In this document: in pieces, positions 1 to 11,810 of the stretch
Position numbering within the stretch: the stretch's first letter is position 1
Layout: each line of letters starts with the position of its first letter
DNA from: Corythucha ciliata
Taxonomy: Eukaryota; Arthropoda; Insecta; Hemiptera; Tingidae
NCBI GenBank assembly: GCA_038030265.1
Contig: CM075938.1
Coordinates: forward strand, 21,305,009-21,369,008
DNA length: 64,000 nucleotides
Direction: 5' to 3'
Notes under the pieces: model-generated
Database searches by the model: none
What the model was told of the DNA's origin: nothing
The model's input: the letters and a program-made list of their open reading frames with translations, nothing else
Translations under genes and position numbers: made by a program

Positions 1-2839
1 AGCCACCTTTTTTCTTTTTCTACTTGTTCTTCTTGAAGAAAAAGAAAACGAGAGTGTCGCCTTTATATTTTCGCCGTTCGGGGGGGGGGGGGGATACATA
101 AGGTTTGTTTCCTTTAAAAAGCCCATGCGCCCTATACAACTTTTGGAATATTCCATTAATATTCTATTAAAGTGTACATATTTTGACAATTTTTTGGTGG
201 AGGGAGGGAGGAAAGGGACACGACGTGAAAATAATGCAAAGCCCTTTTTTAAAATAAAAAACGCATTTGTGTTAATTAAACGTTACAAGATCCCCGAATT
301 TTCGGGAAAGGGAAACGATATATTAGCATAACCTAATTAGGGGAAGTAGCGATAGGTAAGAGGGGATTACTAAAAAAAGCTCTCGGAAACAAGTGAACCG
401 ATTAAAATATTAATAAATTCCAACACCATATAACAATAATATATTATATCATTATCTTTCAGAACGTTTTTTTAAAACTGGGCGATTAAAAAATGATAAA
501 AAATGATGAATGATTTACGTCAAGAGGTGGGAAAAGATACGAAAAACTTCCTTTCCTCCCCCCGCTGCCACCCTCACTACAACACAAGAGTTGTACCCCG
601 GAAAGAGAGCGAATGGATAACAAAGTCACGATTAAACTTCAACAGGCTTTGGCATCAATATACCTCCACCCCAACCCTACCATCACCCGTGTTAAAACTT
701 TAATCAACGATGTTAAATTTTAAAGTTGATAGCGGTTCATTAGCATAAGTTCACTTTTCTTCAGATATGAGGTGTGAAGGGGGGTATTTAAACTAAAGTA
801 GAAAATATTTTTTAATTATGATGAAACGTTTTTCTTAGGACTTTAATAATTCTTTTCCCGTAAAAAGCGCTTTCAAAAGGTTTACGTGTTAAAATTGCGT
901 AAGAAGCACAGCCCAGCGATAACCACCTCATTTGTATGCATTTCAAGGTCAAAATAGAAATGATTTTTTTTTTTTACGGTGTTGAGGGATGTGATGGGGG
1001 GGGGGAGAACCTCAGGTGGTGAGTCTCCGGTTTCCTTCTTCTCTTTCTCTTCCCTAATAATTGTCGACCACGAAAGCGACCACCCATACGGCTCCTTCAA
1101 ACAGAAGGAACCCCCCACAGGAGAGTGTTCCTGCATGCCCACACTCGTCCGCCAGTAAAATTCTGAGTTGAATGAGTGAATTGGGGTGTTTGGTGTTGGT
1201 GAGGGCTGGGTGAATAAAAAAAAAAAAGAATGAGAGAAAGACAAACCCACTGATTTATAGTTCTTTAAAAAGGTCTCTTTTCCTGGAAGGATATCACCAG
1301 AATTGTTAATGGTTGGGGTCTATTCCTCAAGTTCCATGAGAAGATTGGAGTTGTGGAAAAATGGTAATAATCCTCAGGTATTAAGCCGATAATTTAATTT
1401 CAATTTTTTCTTTTTATTCCACAAAACAGAGCAATGCTTCTAGCGGGTTATCAAAGCTTACAATCAAAAACCAATCATACACAGCAAAGTGAACCGCCCC
1501 ACACTCTCGCATCACAGCCACCATATAAAGCTTCAACATCCAATCCCTTTCACTCCTACTCACTGTCACGCTCTCTCTCTCTCCCACAACGAGCAATAAC
1601 TCCCTGAACCATCCCCCTCCCCTCACCAAAACTCCAGAGCCACTGAAATCAATTAACTCGCTGTTTTTTCGTGCAGCGGAAAATTTTCATTTAGAATTTT
1701 CACGGCTCTTCCCATCCACTGGTTAAATGTGTGTGGGCGAACGAAAGGGATGTGGGGAGGGGGCAGTCGAGGGAACGATAAAAAACCCAAAAAGCCGAGA
1801 AATAACGTTCGCGGCCTCTCGCTATTCTTTATCGGTGGTGAGACGGAGGATGGGGTGGGTGTTGGGTGAATTAAAATCGATTCAGTTTAATTGTATGATG
1901 ACTTCGTTTTATCGTATTTTTCGTGGATTTGTTTTTTAAGGAATCAATTTAGCGGTTAAATGCCCCCCCCCCCACCAACACTTTTCATAAAACACTATAA
2001 GGAGAAAAACAGGCTGGATATAATGCACCCTTGTTTTTCCATTCAAGAGCTATTTTTAAAGAAATGAAGAAAAAAAAGGGCTGAAAAATAAGGGTTGGCA
2101 GGGGAATGACTACCGCCAGTGTTAGTGTGGCAGGGTGAGTGGAGAGAGAAAGAGTGAGAGAGAAAGAGAGTTGTGCGGCCATTTTACTCGTGTTGACAAC
2201 AAGGTTCGGGGCGTAGCCTATTGATCCTCAAGTGCCCCTGAAGCTTTCTGGCCCTGAGTGGGATGGCATGGCGTTGGGTTTGGTGGTGTGAAGATTGGAA
2301 AGGGAGCGGGTGGTGGTGAGGAGCCCCCCCCCCAATCACCATTTGCTGTCGTAACTTACACCACACCGACAGCTCATGTAAAAATAATAATGAGAGGCTC
2401 TCCAAATGTTTTCCTTTTCAAATTATAATTACCTCGCTTCTTCATTAAGTACCATTTGGTTTTACCGATGTTATCATCTTTCGCTGCTAGCAAAACATAT
2501 TTGTATTATTAGCAGTTTTGATTCCATTATTGGGACCAAATTGTCACTTTTCTAGTGAACAATTGTTTTAACCGTGACAGGTCCAGCCCATTTTTCTCAG
2601 TGCTGTAAAAGTGCCTAAATAAGTTGAGTGCCCGAAAATGTTGATAAGAGTACAATTTCAAGCCTTTTGTTAACTTGAGAGGCATAACAACTAAGTCTCA
2701 GGCGTAGAACCGTTGAAGTTTGACTCTGAAATCCGATTTGATGGCTAGGAACTGTACAGAGTACAGTGACCTTCAGATTGCCGAGCAAAGAGAGTCTCTC
2801 GTCATTATGTGTAGTCACTTGTATAAGTGGACCGGTTGG
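1..2839. other. Noncoding stretch, no gene recognised
   Basis: No reading frame here resembles a known protein, and the short frames present look like chance frames in low-complexity DNA. The stretch contains long homopolymers, including 14 G at 80-93, 10 G at 996-1005 and 11 C at 1963-1973, plus purine- and pyrimidine-rich segments. I see no RNA gene or splice-delimited exon. Confidence 0.5.
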
Positions 2840-3450
2840 AATGAGTCTGCGATTAGGCCATTTTGTGGTTCGACCATTGTTAGAATTGCCTGCGGTAAGA
2901 CCATGTTTTACTAATTACTGGGTGTGATTACACCAACTTTGCATCAGAACTGCCCGTGGGTAGACATTTATGAGCAGAACTGCCTGATGAGGCCAGAACT
3001 ATCTGTGGTTAGACTATTTTGTGGTTGAATGTGCTCGTGGTAACTTCGTGGTAATAAGAATTGCCTGCGGTTAGTCCATTTGTTTATACAATTTCGCTGA
3101 AAAGCGCTCATTCACGGCTAAAATTGGGATAAAACAGCTCGTTTGCGGGAGAAATTAAGCAGTTTATTGCAGTTAACATTTGAGGAAAAACGTGAATTCA
3201 AGGTTAATGGAGGCCTTTTCAAGGAAGAAATGGTCCACTCGCAAGTATGACGATTGGAATGGGGCCGCGGTTATAGACCATTTTGTGCTCAGAACTGCCT
3301 GTGGTTATATAAATTTTGTATCCAGAACTTCCTGCGGTTAGACAGTTAGAAGGCCAGAACTGCCTATGGTTATAGAGCATTTTGTGGTTGCATAATATGC
3401 CTGTGGTTACACAATTGTGGTGTCTGAACATTCTTCGGTTAGACTAGGGC
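2840..3450. repeat. Family C degenerate tandem repeat
   Basis: The phrase AGAACTGCCTGTGGTTAGA followed by ATTTTGTGGTT recurs with variation about every 33-40 bp, for example near 2945, 2990, 3060, 3290, 3350 and 3400. Copies are strongly diverged. Family B units interrupt the array at about 3090-3200. No coding meaning is evident, and I do not recognise the family. Confidence 0.6.
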
Positions 3451-3795
3451 ACCGAAAAATGCTCATTCACGGCTAAAATAAAGAAAAAGCGCTCATTTGC
3501 GGCTAAATTGGAAAGAAAACGCGGATTCGTAGCTAAAATAATGAAATAGCGCTTATCCTCGATTAAAACTGACAAAAATTGCTCTATCACATCACGGTTA
3601 TAAAATTGTGAAAACACAAGAAATTCTCTATGGAAAGTCCAGGCCAAAAATAAGAAAAAGTGCCCGTTAAGGTGACGGTTTTTGGAGACCTTTTAATGGC
3701 TAAAACGTAGAAAAATGGCTGGCGCACGGTGTAATTACGTATAAGAAACGCTCATTTTCCCACATTTTAGTCGAAAATGGCGCTTCAAGGAACCG
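3085..3795 (-). repeat. Family B degenerate tandem repeat (array 1)
   Basis: Units of about 30 bp carry a GCGGCTAAAAT core next to GAAAAAGCGCTCATT. The clearest run is 3450-3600, where successive spacings read as roughly 28, 30, 30 and 38 bp. The orientation is opposite to the 16-18 kb array. The unit is GC-rich in its core and A/T-rich elsewhere. No protein similarity was seen. Confidence 0.65.
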
Positions 3796-6640
3796 AGGCC
3801 CAGGGTGGATCTCGCGATGCCGATCGAAGGGTTGTGGGGACGCGTTTATAGCGTTAAGTCAAAAATAGAACGTTGCCCTCTGTATATACCCTCCCATCGT
3901 TTTTTCTTCAATTTAATAGCGCGTGTCACTCATCCTTCAAAAAAGTTCAAGAATTCAATTTTGGGAAGCGAATTCTCACGCACTGCGGCCGGGTGAGAAA
4001 ACATTTAACGGCTGTATAAAAATGACAATGACAAGCGATGAAAGAAATCAAGATTGAAACTCTGTGATGGGAAGAGGGGCGGGGAGGTTGGCCCGTTTTT
4101 GTTTTTGTTTTTTAAAGAAAATTTTCCAGTTTGCCAAGATCCCATGGAACAGACTGTGAGGGGATTTTCTCACGGATAAAATTATTATACTAGCGCGTGC
4201 ATGTGTTTTCGACGACTGACTAGCATCGCATTTTGAAGTTGATAATTGCAAAACTGGAGAAAAAAAGAAGAATGCAAGACTTCCTTTTCAAGGAAATCAT
4301 TGTCTTAATATTCCACACTTTTTTCCACTCCTGTGCCCTTCTGTCAAGCCTCGCATAGAACGCCGAGCCCACTCGCGTCCATTATTAGTTCTGCTCGTCG
4401 TTCTGAATATTTCAATTATTTTTCGAATCGTCAAACTGAAATGCGATTACACACCGTAAAATACTATGGATGCCTGCCTTGAGGAAACTTTGTTTCCCCT
4501 TCTTATAAATCACGCTACATTATTTCCCCCCTTTTTATTCCTTCCGTTTATAACATTCTAAATATGTCATTATAATGAAGACGTTTCGAAAGGAAGTAAA
4601 GCGGCTAATTCTGTCTGACGCCTCACTTCTAAAAAGAAATGAAAAATGGGAAGGGATAGGGTGAGTGCTGAGTGGGGTGGGGGAGCTCAAACCTCCCAAC
4701 AAGATTAATTCATAGTAAGCGGGGGGGGGGGGAGTAACAGAGGAGAAAACGAGACTATTTTCCAAGCTTGCGTCTACGTTTCACCCTTTTTACACTGAAA
4801 CTCGAGGGTGTTTTCAAAAAAGAAAACCTTACGGCAGGGGGAAGGGGGGTCGTGGACTGGAATGATGGGGACGGGGGTTCTCCGTTGTCAACATAGTGTG
4901 TTAATCATGTGTTTCTAATTGACAGTCAAAGCTCTTGGAAACACTTGTAAAAGGGAGTCGGGTCATTACCGTGAGATGGTGATGAGGGGTGGGGAGGAAA
5001 AAGAGAAAGACAGTTTTCGCTATGGGGGTTTTCAACTTGGGTGTTCCCCATCGAGTGATTTACTAGCCCCCCCCCCCACGAACGCACCCACACCATTGCT
5101 TCTTCACACTCAGCATCGTCCTCCGCTATAGTGTCACCCACTTTATCATTCGTCTTTTTCTCTAACTCTACAGAACTCTTTTTTTTTTTTTTTTACTGTC
5201 TTTAAAAATATTTAGGAGCCTATGTAAAATTTATGGCTTGCGAGTGTTCTATAATGAGCGAACCGTGGATGGCTAGGGGTGGAGAAGACGAAATAATCAT
5301 CGAGAGAAAAAAACGAGAAAACGACGAGCAAATCGTAACACTTATTTTCCCCTGATTTGATGTTAAATGAGGTTGACTTTGACGCGAGAACCTCTCCTAT
5401 AACACTTATCATTCAACATGAGTTACTGGCAGAAATGGATCGTGGGAGGGGGGGAACTCTAAAGAATTTCAAATATTACTTTGAATATGAGAATATTATA
5501 AACTCCCTCGTGATTTTCACTGGAAACATGATTGCTCCAGAGTAATGGTGGATGTATGCTGTTGATGGTGTGAGGGGGGCGGGTGTAGGGTTGGTTAAAA
5601 CGTACGATCCTGGAACGAATAAATTCACACACATACACCCCACACCCAAGAGAGGAGCTTGTTTGACCGTGTCTCGTATAAAATATTAAACGAGAGAGTG
5701 AGTGTATATGTTGTCGGAGGAGGGGGATAAACTTGCAGGGTGGGCAAATATATTAGCGGTGGGGGAAAGAAGCGAGAAAAAAGGGCTACATAAATCGGCC
5801 TTATATGAAACCAAAATATGCATAATTCAGCAGGTGGCAAATAATAAGTTATCCTCTTATGTAAATTATTCGGTGCTAACCTCTCTTGGAGGTTTGTCAT
5901 GTTTTTAAAACTAACAAAGAGATAGGGGGTGACCAGGAGGGAAGGATTGGAGAGAGAGTAAAGTGTTGGTTTCGCCTCCATTCAAGAAAACACCTTTTCT
6001 TCTCTCTCTCTCTTGAATCAAAAGAATTGCCTAGGGGCCCGCGGGAAAAATGGCCAGTTAGTAAGGAGAGTGTTTTTAAGACCACACATCGTGTAGACTT
6101 TACGTATGGGTTTAATGGAGTGGCGGTGATGGTGAGGTGATAATTATACTTCCTTTTTGTCACCGAGGAAGTAAAAATTAAGTTCAAACCACAATAAATA
6201 CGAATTTTTACTTGTTGATATCCCTTAAGCCTCCAGCTGATCGAGAGCTCGAAAATGGTACTCACCGGCCTCCCCATAGTGAATGAGCTCGACATCTCCT
6301 ACTCATTGTCCTGTCTTTACAATATTTTGATTAATACGCCATTTCATTAATAAGATATGAAACGTGGCAAATCACAATTCTTCCCCTAGGCGCCTGGTGA
6401 CGAGCCACGAACTCTACCGCGAACCACGTTCCTCCCTGAGGCCTAAAAGTTTTGATTCGGCGTGAAAACCGTCAACACTGACAGTCACAGCAATGCTACT
6501 ATGTCACACTTCCACTCTGACGGTCCAGATGATAAAAAAATGTAGCCCACGCAGAAGAAAGACAGGGAGAGTTCAGTGATTTGATCAGAGAAACCCTCGA
6601 AATTGTGAGTGTTTTTTTTTTCTGATTAGCAACGAGCAAG
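3796..6640. other. Noncoding stretch, no gene recognised
   Basis: Nothing coding can be supported. The stretch contains 12 G at 4721-4732, 11 C at 5067-5077 and a T run near 5178-5194. The frames of about 120-130 codons at 5625-5981 and 5897-6295 on the minus strand have no recognisable motif or splice context. Confidence 0.5.
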
Positions 6641-8335
6641 CCTCAACGAAATTGTTGTTTTTTTCAATTGGTCAGCCACACGGATTGGTATTGAGAAGGA
6701 CAACCTTGGAACTATGAATTTTCAAGAAGGCAGACCGAAAAAATTAGCTTTTTCGAGAATGGCCAAACACGGGAAGTTGGTGATTTTGATGAGCCAAAGC
6801 TGTGCACACCAAATTGTGGCTTTTCTTGTGAGGCATACCCTCGAAATTGTTTTTTCTAGGTGATCCTATCACCCGAAATTGGTATCCCGTTGGTTTATAA
6901 CAGAAATTCATTTAAAAATACCCAGACCCGCAAAATCGCTCTTTAAAATAGGCTAACACTCAGGCGGTATTAAAGGTGTAAAATTCATTGGCGTCTTTAC
7001 TGCAAGGAGCGCGCCTCCAAAAATTAATTTCTGACGTGCCAAATCTTCAAAATTTTATATTCGAAAGAGCCAAAACCGACAAATTGGCTTCGTTATTTTA
7101 GAAGCCAAAGACCAAATTATAGTTCTCGGGTTAATAAAATCAGTAAAATTGGATTCGTATCAGTAAAATTGGTGTCAGATCCGCAAAATTTAGACTCCAA
7201 AAATGTCCAAATCCTGGAATTATTTTTTGAAGGTCCTAAACTTGTGATTTTTTTTTCAAGACTTAACCGCGTGGGTTTAGCCCTTTCAAATCCCAAAATT
7301 TGCGGATTATTGACCCTAGCACTCACAGAGCCCAATCACGCGGATTTTGCTCCCTTAAAACTCGCAATTTGCTGCTTAGACTCTGTAAAAAGCCGATTTC
7401 GCTAGTTAAGGTCGATACAGACAACTCTGACGTGTCGTGGGAACACGCTGTCCCACGTGTAATACAAAATTCCAGAAAAGTGTTTGTTTCTTTGCGTTTA
7501 CGTTGCTCTGATGCGTGTCCGGTGTCCGAGCAATGTGAACGTAAAAAAATAAAAGTCTGGGTTGAATTTTTTTATCCAGCGTGGGACAGCGTGGTCCCAC
7601 GTCACGTCCGAGAAGCCTGAATTGACCTTAACTCGCGAAATTGGCTTTTTACAGAGTCTAAACAGCAAACTGAGAGTTTTAAGCGAGCAAAATCCGCGTG
7701 ATTGGGCTCTGTGAGGGCCAGGGTCAATAATCCGAAAATTTTGGGATTTGAAAGGGCTAAACCCACGAAAATTTGTTTTCAAAAAAGGCCAGGACCGCGG
7801 AATAGTTCTTTTTAAAGATACTAATGCCCTAAAAATCTGATTGAAAACGCGTGAAATCTGTGAAATTTACTTATTTTAGGGAGCCCTGCACCCCATGTGA
7901 TTATGGCTCTCCAAACGACCGAGGTTTTTGTTGGAGCCAAACCAGTAGAATTGTATTTTTTATGAAGCTATAAAGGCAAAATAGCTTCTTGACTAGGCCA
8001 AAACCAGTGTTTTGGAACCAGCTTCTAGTAGTTTGGTTCGACACAACCAACTTCGCTTGTTTGGCTCTTTCAAAAGCTTTTGGCGAGCTTGGCTCTTAAA
8101 TTCATATTTCGGGGTTTACTACGGGGAAACCAGTCAATTTTGCAGATTTTGCTACAAAAATCAAATTTCGCATGATTGCCTCTCTTCGAAAGTAATTTGG
8201 TGGGTTTGGCTCCTTCAAAAAGCCGATTTCGCTTTCTCAATAAGCAATTTCGTGGCTTTGAAACCAGTCCAATTCAAAAAACTATTAGTACATTCTAGTA
8301 TTACAAAAACTACTCAAAAAAACAATTTTTGAAAT
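6640..8335. repeat. Family A degenerate ~30-bp repeats, mixed orientation
   Basis: Diverged units contain words such as GCCAAACCCACGAAAATT on one orientation or CGGGTTTGGCTCTTTCAAA on the other. The pattern is loose at 6640-7260 and 7790-8000 and clearer at 8010-8330. A large inverted repeat is embedded at 7270-7767. Frames in this segment are by-products of a period near a multiple of three, so no gene is called. Confidence 0.5.
7270..7767. repeat. Large foldback inverted repeat, arms ~240 bp
   Basis: The left arm (7270-7508) is matched by the reverse complement of the right arm (7528-7767), leaving a loop of about 19 bases. By eye the arms are roughly 80-85 percent identical. Matching landmarks include GGGTTTAGCCCTTTCAAATC at the outside, the AATCACGCGGATTTTGCTC block, the GACTCTGTAAAAAGCC block and TTGCTC at the loop. 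Register is kept to within one base from end to end. Similar frames open on both strands for this reason. It may be a foldback element or an inverted duplication of family A DNA. A transcript would form a long hairpin. Confidence 0.85.
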
Positions 8336-8798
8336 CAATAGTTTAATATGGTAGGGTGGATCTCAGCAATCGGCCCGGAAACTGCCACACAAGCCCGGTG
8401 TTCCTGAGTGCCCAAGACAAGAGAGAAAGGCCATTTTGAAGAAAAAATCCTCATTTTCCAAACCTGTGAATGAATTTTCTCGGGAAAACAAAAGGCCGGT
8501 TTTTGTACAGCCGGGCGTAAAGACTCGAAATTCGACCGCTGGGAGAGTCTTGAGCGGGCGACATGAGGTTCATTCCGCCCGCCGGGCGTAAAGAAAAATA
8601 TCAGCCCGGTACGTCTTCTTTTAGGTCTTTTGTTGTTTTTTTTAAAATAGTTTTTCCTAATTTTGTTTTTAAATTGTACATTAGCCATAAAAACACAAAA
8701 ATAAGCACTGCAAATTACGCTGAGAGGCGATTAAAGTTCTCTCTGTATCAGCTACGTCATCCTTCAATTCGCTGGCTAAATTGTGGGTTCACTTCAGT
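8336..8798. other. Noncoding stretch with short direct repeats
   Basis: The word GCCGGGCGTAAAGA occurs twice, near 8512 and 8581, in a moderately GC-rich patch. No protein-coding signal is recognised. The patch may be part of an old element. Confidence 0.4.
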
Positions 8799-8799
8799 T

Positions 8800-8934
8800 T
8801 ATTAAGCAAACCATATGATATGCGTCTGTGGAGTCCGTGCAACCTATCAAAATGCTTCATTTTTCGAAGGAATTAATTTTTCTTTGTTTAGCAGCTTCCA
8901 CATATGCATAGCAAAAAGCTTCTGAACAGGGCTT
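8800..8934. mobile_element. MITE-2 family, diverged copy
   Basis: This copy shares the block GCAACCTATCAAAATGCTTC and the following TTTTTCGA(A/G)GG with the better-preserved copy at 50381-50504. It ends in a matching CTGAACAGGGCTTTAAA. Its left end is worn. No coding capacity is seen. Confidence 0.65.
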
Positions 8935-8987
8935 TAAAGACTGGTTTTTTATGATTATTATTGTAATAATTAAGGACTTCGGCTGTA

Positions 8988-9131
8988 CAAAAAATAGCGT
9001 ACAACACTCGGGCGGTATTCCTCATTACGATCTCGGGCGACAACTGGCCTCGGCTTCACCTCGGGCACTTCCCGTCGCCCTCGACCGGTATGAGCATCAT
9101 ACCGCCCTTGGATCGTAATATACTATTTTGG
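8988..9131. mobile_element. Palindromic MITE-like element
   Basis: Outer AAAATAG (8991-8997) faces CTATTTT (9123-9129). Inner GGGCGGTAT (9010-9018) faces ATACCGCCC (9099-9107), and GGGCGAC faces GTCGCCC. All share a centre near 9059. The element is GC-rich in an AT-rich setting and has no coding capacity. Superfamily is not determined. Confidence 0.65.
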
Positions 9132-9384
9132 CAATTGTTAAAATTAAGAATAACTAAGTACTTATTCCCATCCCTGATAAAAATAATTTCAAGAACCTCC
9201 TGCCACCACCACCCCCGTGTCCATTCACCCTCTCAAATTCACACGGTCCAGCCATTTTTTTCTTCTCCGAAACCCCTACCATCCAAGCTCCACAAGTTCT
9301 GTAAGTTTTCCACTATTCCGAGGTCTCTGGTTCTCCTCAAACGACACCCTCCCCTCCCCTCTCACCGAGTGAAAAAATCCAATC

Positions 9385-9396
9385 AACAATAATATG
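9385..9396. repeat. Left target-site duplication of the Penelope-like element
   Basis: AACAATAATATG occurs here and again at 11896-11907 on the other side of the element. The match is perfect over 12 bp and fails immediately on both sides, as expected of an insertion duplication. It overlaps the first two bases of the inverted terminal repeat. Confidence 0.7.
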
Positions 9397-9444
9397 TTTT
9401 CTGGTTTTTAAATTTTTTGACCGATCCTGCCGGCGTTTTCGTTT
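9395..9444 (+). repeat. PLE left inverted terminal repeat
   Basis: This 50-bp segment begins TGTTTTCTGG and ends at CGGCGTTTTCGTTT. It is the reverse complement of 11811-11860 with about two mismatches. Homology stops abruptly at 9444. Confidence 0.85.
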
Positions 9445-9504
9445 AACATTGAAATCAAGTGCCACTATTGGAAAAAATCAAGATTAAGAAAATCAATTCA
9501 ATAG

Positions 9505-11720
9505 AAAACTAACCAACTCCATCAAATTGCACCTTCTCACAATCTTCTAAAAGAATTTGAAACCTTTTTGAAATCCACGATATCGAAAAATCAAGAAAAT
9601 AATAAGAACAGGCATGAAATTAAGCTCGTAAGATTGACAAAGAGAAACAAAATAACCCCAGAGAATGGCCAAACAAATTGCGCTTCCGATGATATTCAGA
9701 AGAAATGGATCATTAATTTATCAAAAACAAACATACCACATTATGCATCTAAAATCCTCAAATCAGGACCAAAATTCTGCATTCCTCCGCAAGAAAAAGA
9801 AATAAATACTATCAACCTTCTCAAAGAGTCCGAAAACATTGTTACAACCTTGGAAACAAACAGTGAAACCAAAGACCTATTGAGAAGCAGAATAACCAAC
9901 GTCCTTTTGAACTTTCAAAATCATCGAAAAAGCAAGAAAATGAGTAACGAAAATAGCGATTCTTCAATTTCAAAACAAGACATAATTGACACATCGAAAT
10001 TCCTCAAAGAAAATTCAGAATTACTGGTCTTATCTGCAGATAAGGGAGCTGTAACGGTCATTATGGACAAATCAGACTACGATTCTGACATAAAAGATAT
10101 GCTAAATGACACAAATACGTACAGACTCTCAAAATCAGATCCTACTTCCACATACATGAGAAAAAATAACATAATAGCCAAGAAATTGTTTGAAGAAAAA
10201 GTCATTGACTCCAAGCACAAATTGACCATCTACAATGCACTTCCGCCAAAACTCTACGGGCTTCCAAAAATTCTTAAAGCAAATCCAAAGATATTACGAC
10301 CAATTTTTTCATGAATCCAGGCACCTAGCTACGAATTAAGCCGACATTTAATCAAATACTTGAAATTGATTAAAGAAACGGGACGATTCAACGTGAAAAA
10401 TTCCTTCGAAGTGAAGAACGAAATTGAATCTTTGAAGCTTGTCTCGAAATTCAAATGAATACCTTTAGACACTGTGTCATTATTCACGACAATTCCCCTA
10501 AAGTTTGCTTTCGAAATCATCATGAAACAATGGACGAAAATCAAAAATAATACAGCTAACCTAGAACAAAAGACTTTCGAAGAAACTCTGTCCTTTTGCC
10601 TGAACTCCGGATATTGTGCATATCAAGGACAATTCTACAAACAAATTTGCGGACTAGCAATTGGTAATCCATTAAGCCCGATCATCGCAGACATCGTCCT
10701 AGACGAACTATTTAGACAAATAGAAGACAATTTCAAAGGAAAAATCAAAATTTTATTCAAATACGTCGATGACTCACTAATCGCCATTGAAGAAACATCA
10801 ATACAAGACCTTCTCTGCCTATGCAATCACTTCTGCGAACCGTCGATGAAATTTACAATGAAAACAGAAAAAGATCAAAAAATTCCATTTCTTGACCTTG
10901 AAATAATCAGAGACAACGATGGACAACTATACACCAGACACTACACCAAACCAACATTTTCAGGTAGACTATTAAACTTCAAATGAAATAGCTCACACAC
11001 GCACAAAATCAATGTTATCAAGAACACAGTCAAGCGATATTTACAATTAACGCAACCAAATTATCACAAAGAAAAAATTAAAGAAATACAAGAAGTACTA
11101 CTGGCAAACAACTACCCGACTAAACTCATAAAAAAAGAAATACATGCATTTCTACACCGTTAAAACAATCAACTTCAAGTCACACCAGCTATCCAAAATT
11201 TCGATGACCAATCAAACACAAAATACGCAACAGTCACACATACTGGTCCTTTAACCACTAAATTTCAAAAAATCTTCAAACAATTCAACAACTTGAAGAT
11301 TTCTTACAAACCTAACAACACTAACACAATTTTTTTTCTGAACTAAAAGACAAAACGAATACGCTCCAAAAATCGGGAGTTGTGTATAAAGTAGACTGTC
11401 TAAATTGTAACCAAGCGTGTATTGGTGAAACAAAACAATACTTAAAAGAAAGACTTAAACAACATGACCACAGCTTAACAGATAATACACCGCTCACAGC
11501 ACTGTCTCAACACACCAAAGAATTTTCACATAAACTAGATCTAAACAACCCAAAACTTTTACACCAAGAAATCAACACACGCAACAGAAAATTTCTAGAA
11601 ATGCTAGAAATTAGAAAACAACACGATGAACTACAAAAGAGACTTAGACAACTTATCCAAGATAAGTTGTCTACACACCTATCATCACCTCAGATACACC
11701 TTAAAAACTTTCAAAATTGA
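9505..11720 (+). pseudogene. Penelope-like RT plus GIY-YIG endonuclease, disrupted
   Basis: The protein copied RNA into DNA at a nicked target for retroelement transposition. An N-terminal PLE region (LSADKGAVTVIMDK) is followed by YGLPKILK and RPIFS, then SLFTTIP, the GNPLSP turn and the catalytic YVDDSLI, then PFLDLEI. After a frameshift comes a GIY-YIG domain with VVYKVDC, a CLNC cysteine pair and ACIGET, where cysteine stands in place of the usual YIG tyrosine. In-frame stops are TGA at 10312, 10456 and 10984, then TAA at 11161. The frame slips in the T8 run at 11330-11337, consistent with loss of one base. Coding sequence can be followed upstream of the first ATG (9568) back to a TAG at about 9502, so the true start is unclear. 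The gene is inactive as it stands. Confidence 0.88.
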
Positions 11721-11769
11721 AAAAATATAAAACCACATGTCAATACAAACAAAAGCCAAAAAAAGAAGA

Positions 11770-11808
11770 AGCCTGAGGACGTCGAGGATCCCTCGACGAA
11801 ACGTCGCT
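11770..11808 (+). ncRNA. Hammerhead ribozyme-like motif of the PLE
   Basis: The conserved core CUGAGGA fits CUGANGA (11773-11779). It is followed by a stem II of 8 bp (11780-11787 with 11791-11798, loop AUC), then GAAAC (11798-11802) and GUC (11803-11805). Stem I is AGC (11770-11772) with GCU (11806-11808). Predicted cleavage follows C11805. The stem II/G12 register is ambiguous: either C11780 pairs G11798, or it is bulged so that G stays in the GAAA core. Stem III is almost absent, as in the minimal versions reported from PLEs, which may act as dimers. Activity is an inference. Confidence 0.6.
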
Positions 11809-11810
11809 GA

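Noticed and set aside
7300..7782. Two similar frames on opposite strands (106 and 94 codons)
   Set aside because: Their similarity is fully explained by the inverted repeat, and no known domain is present.
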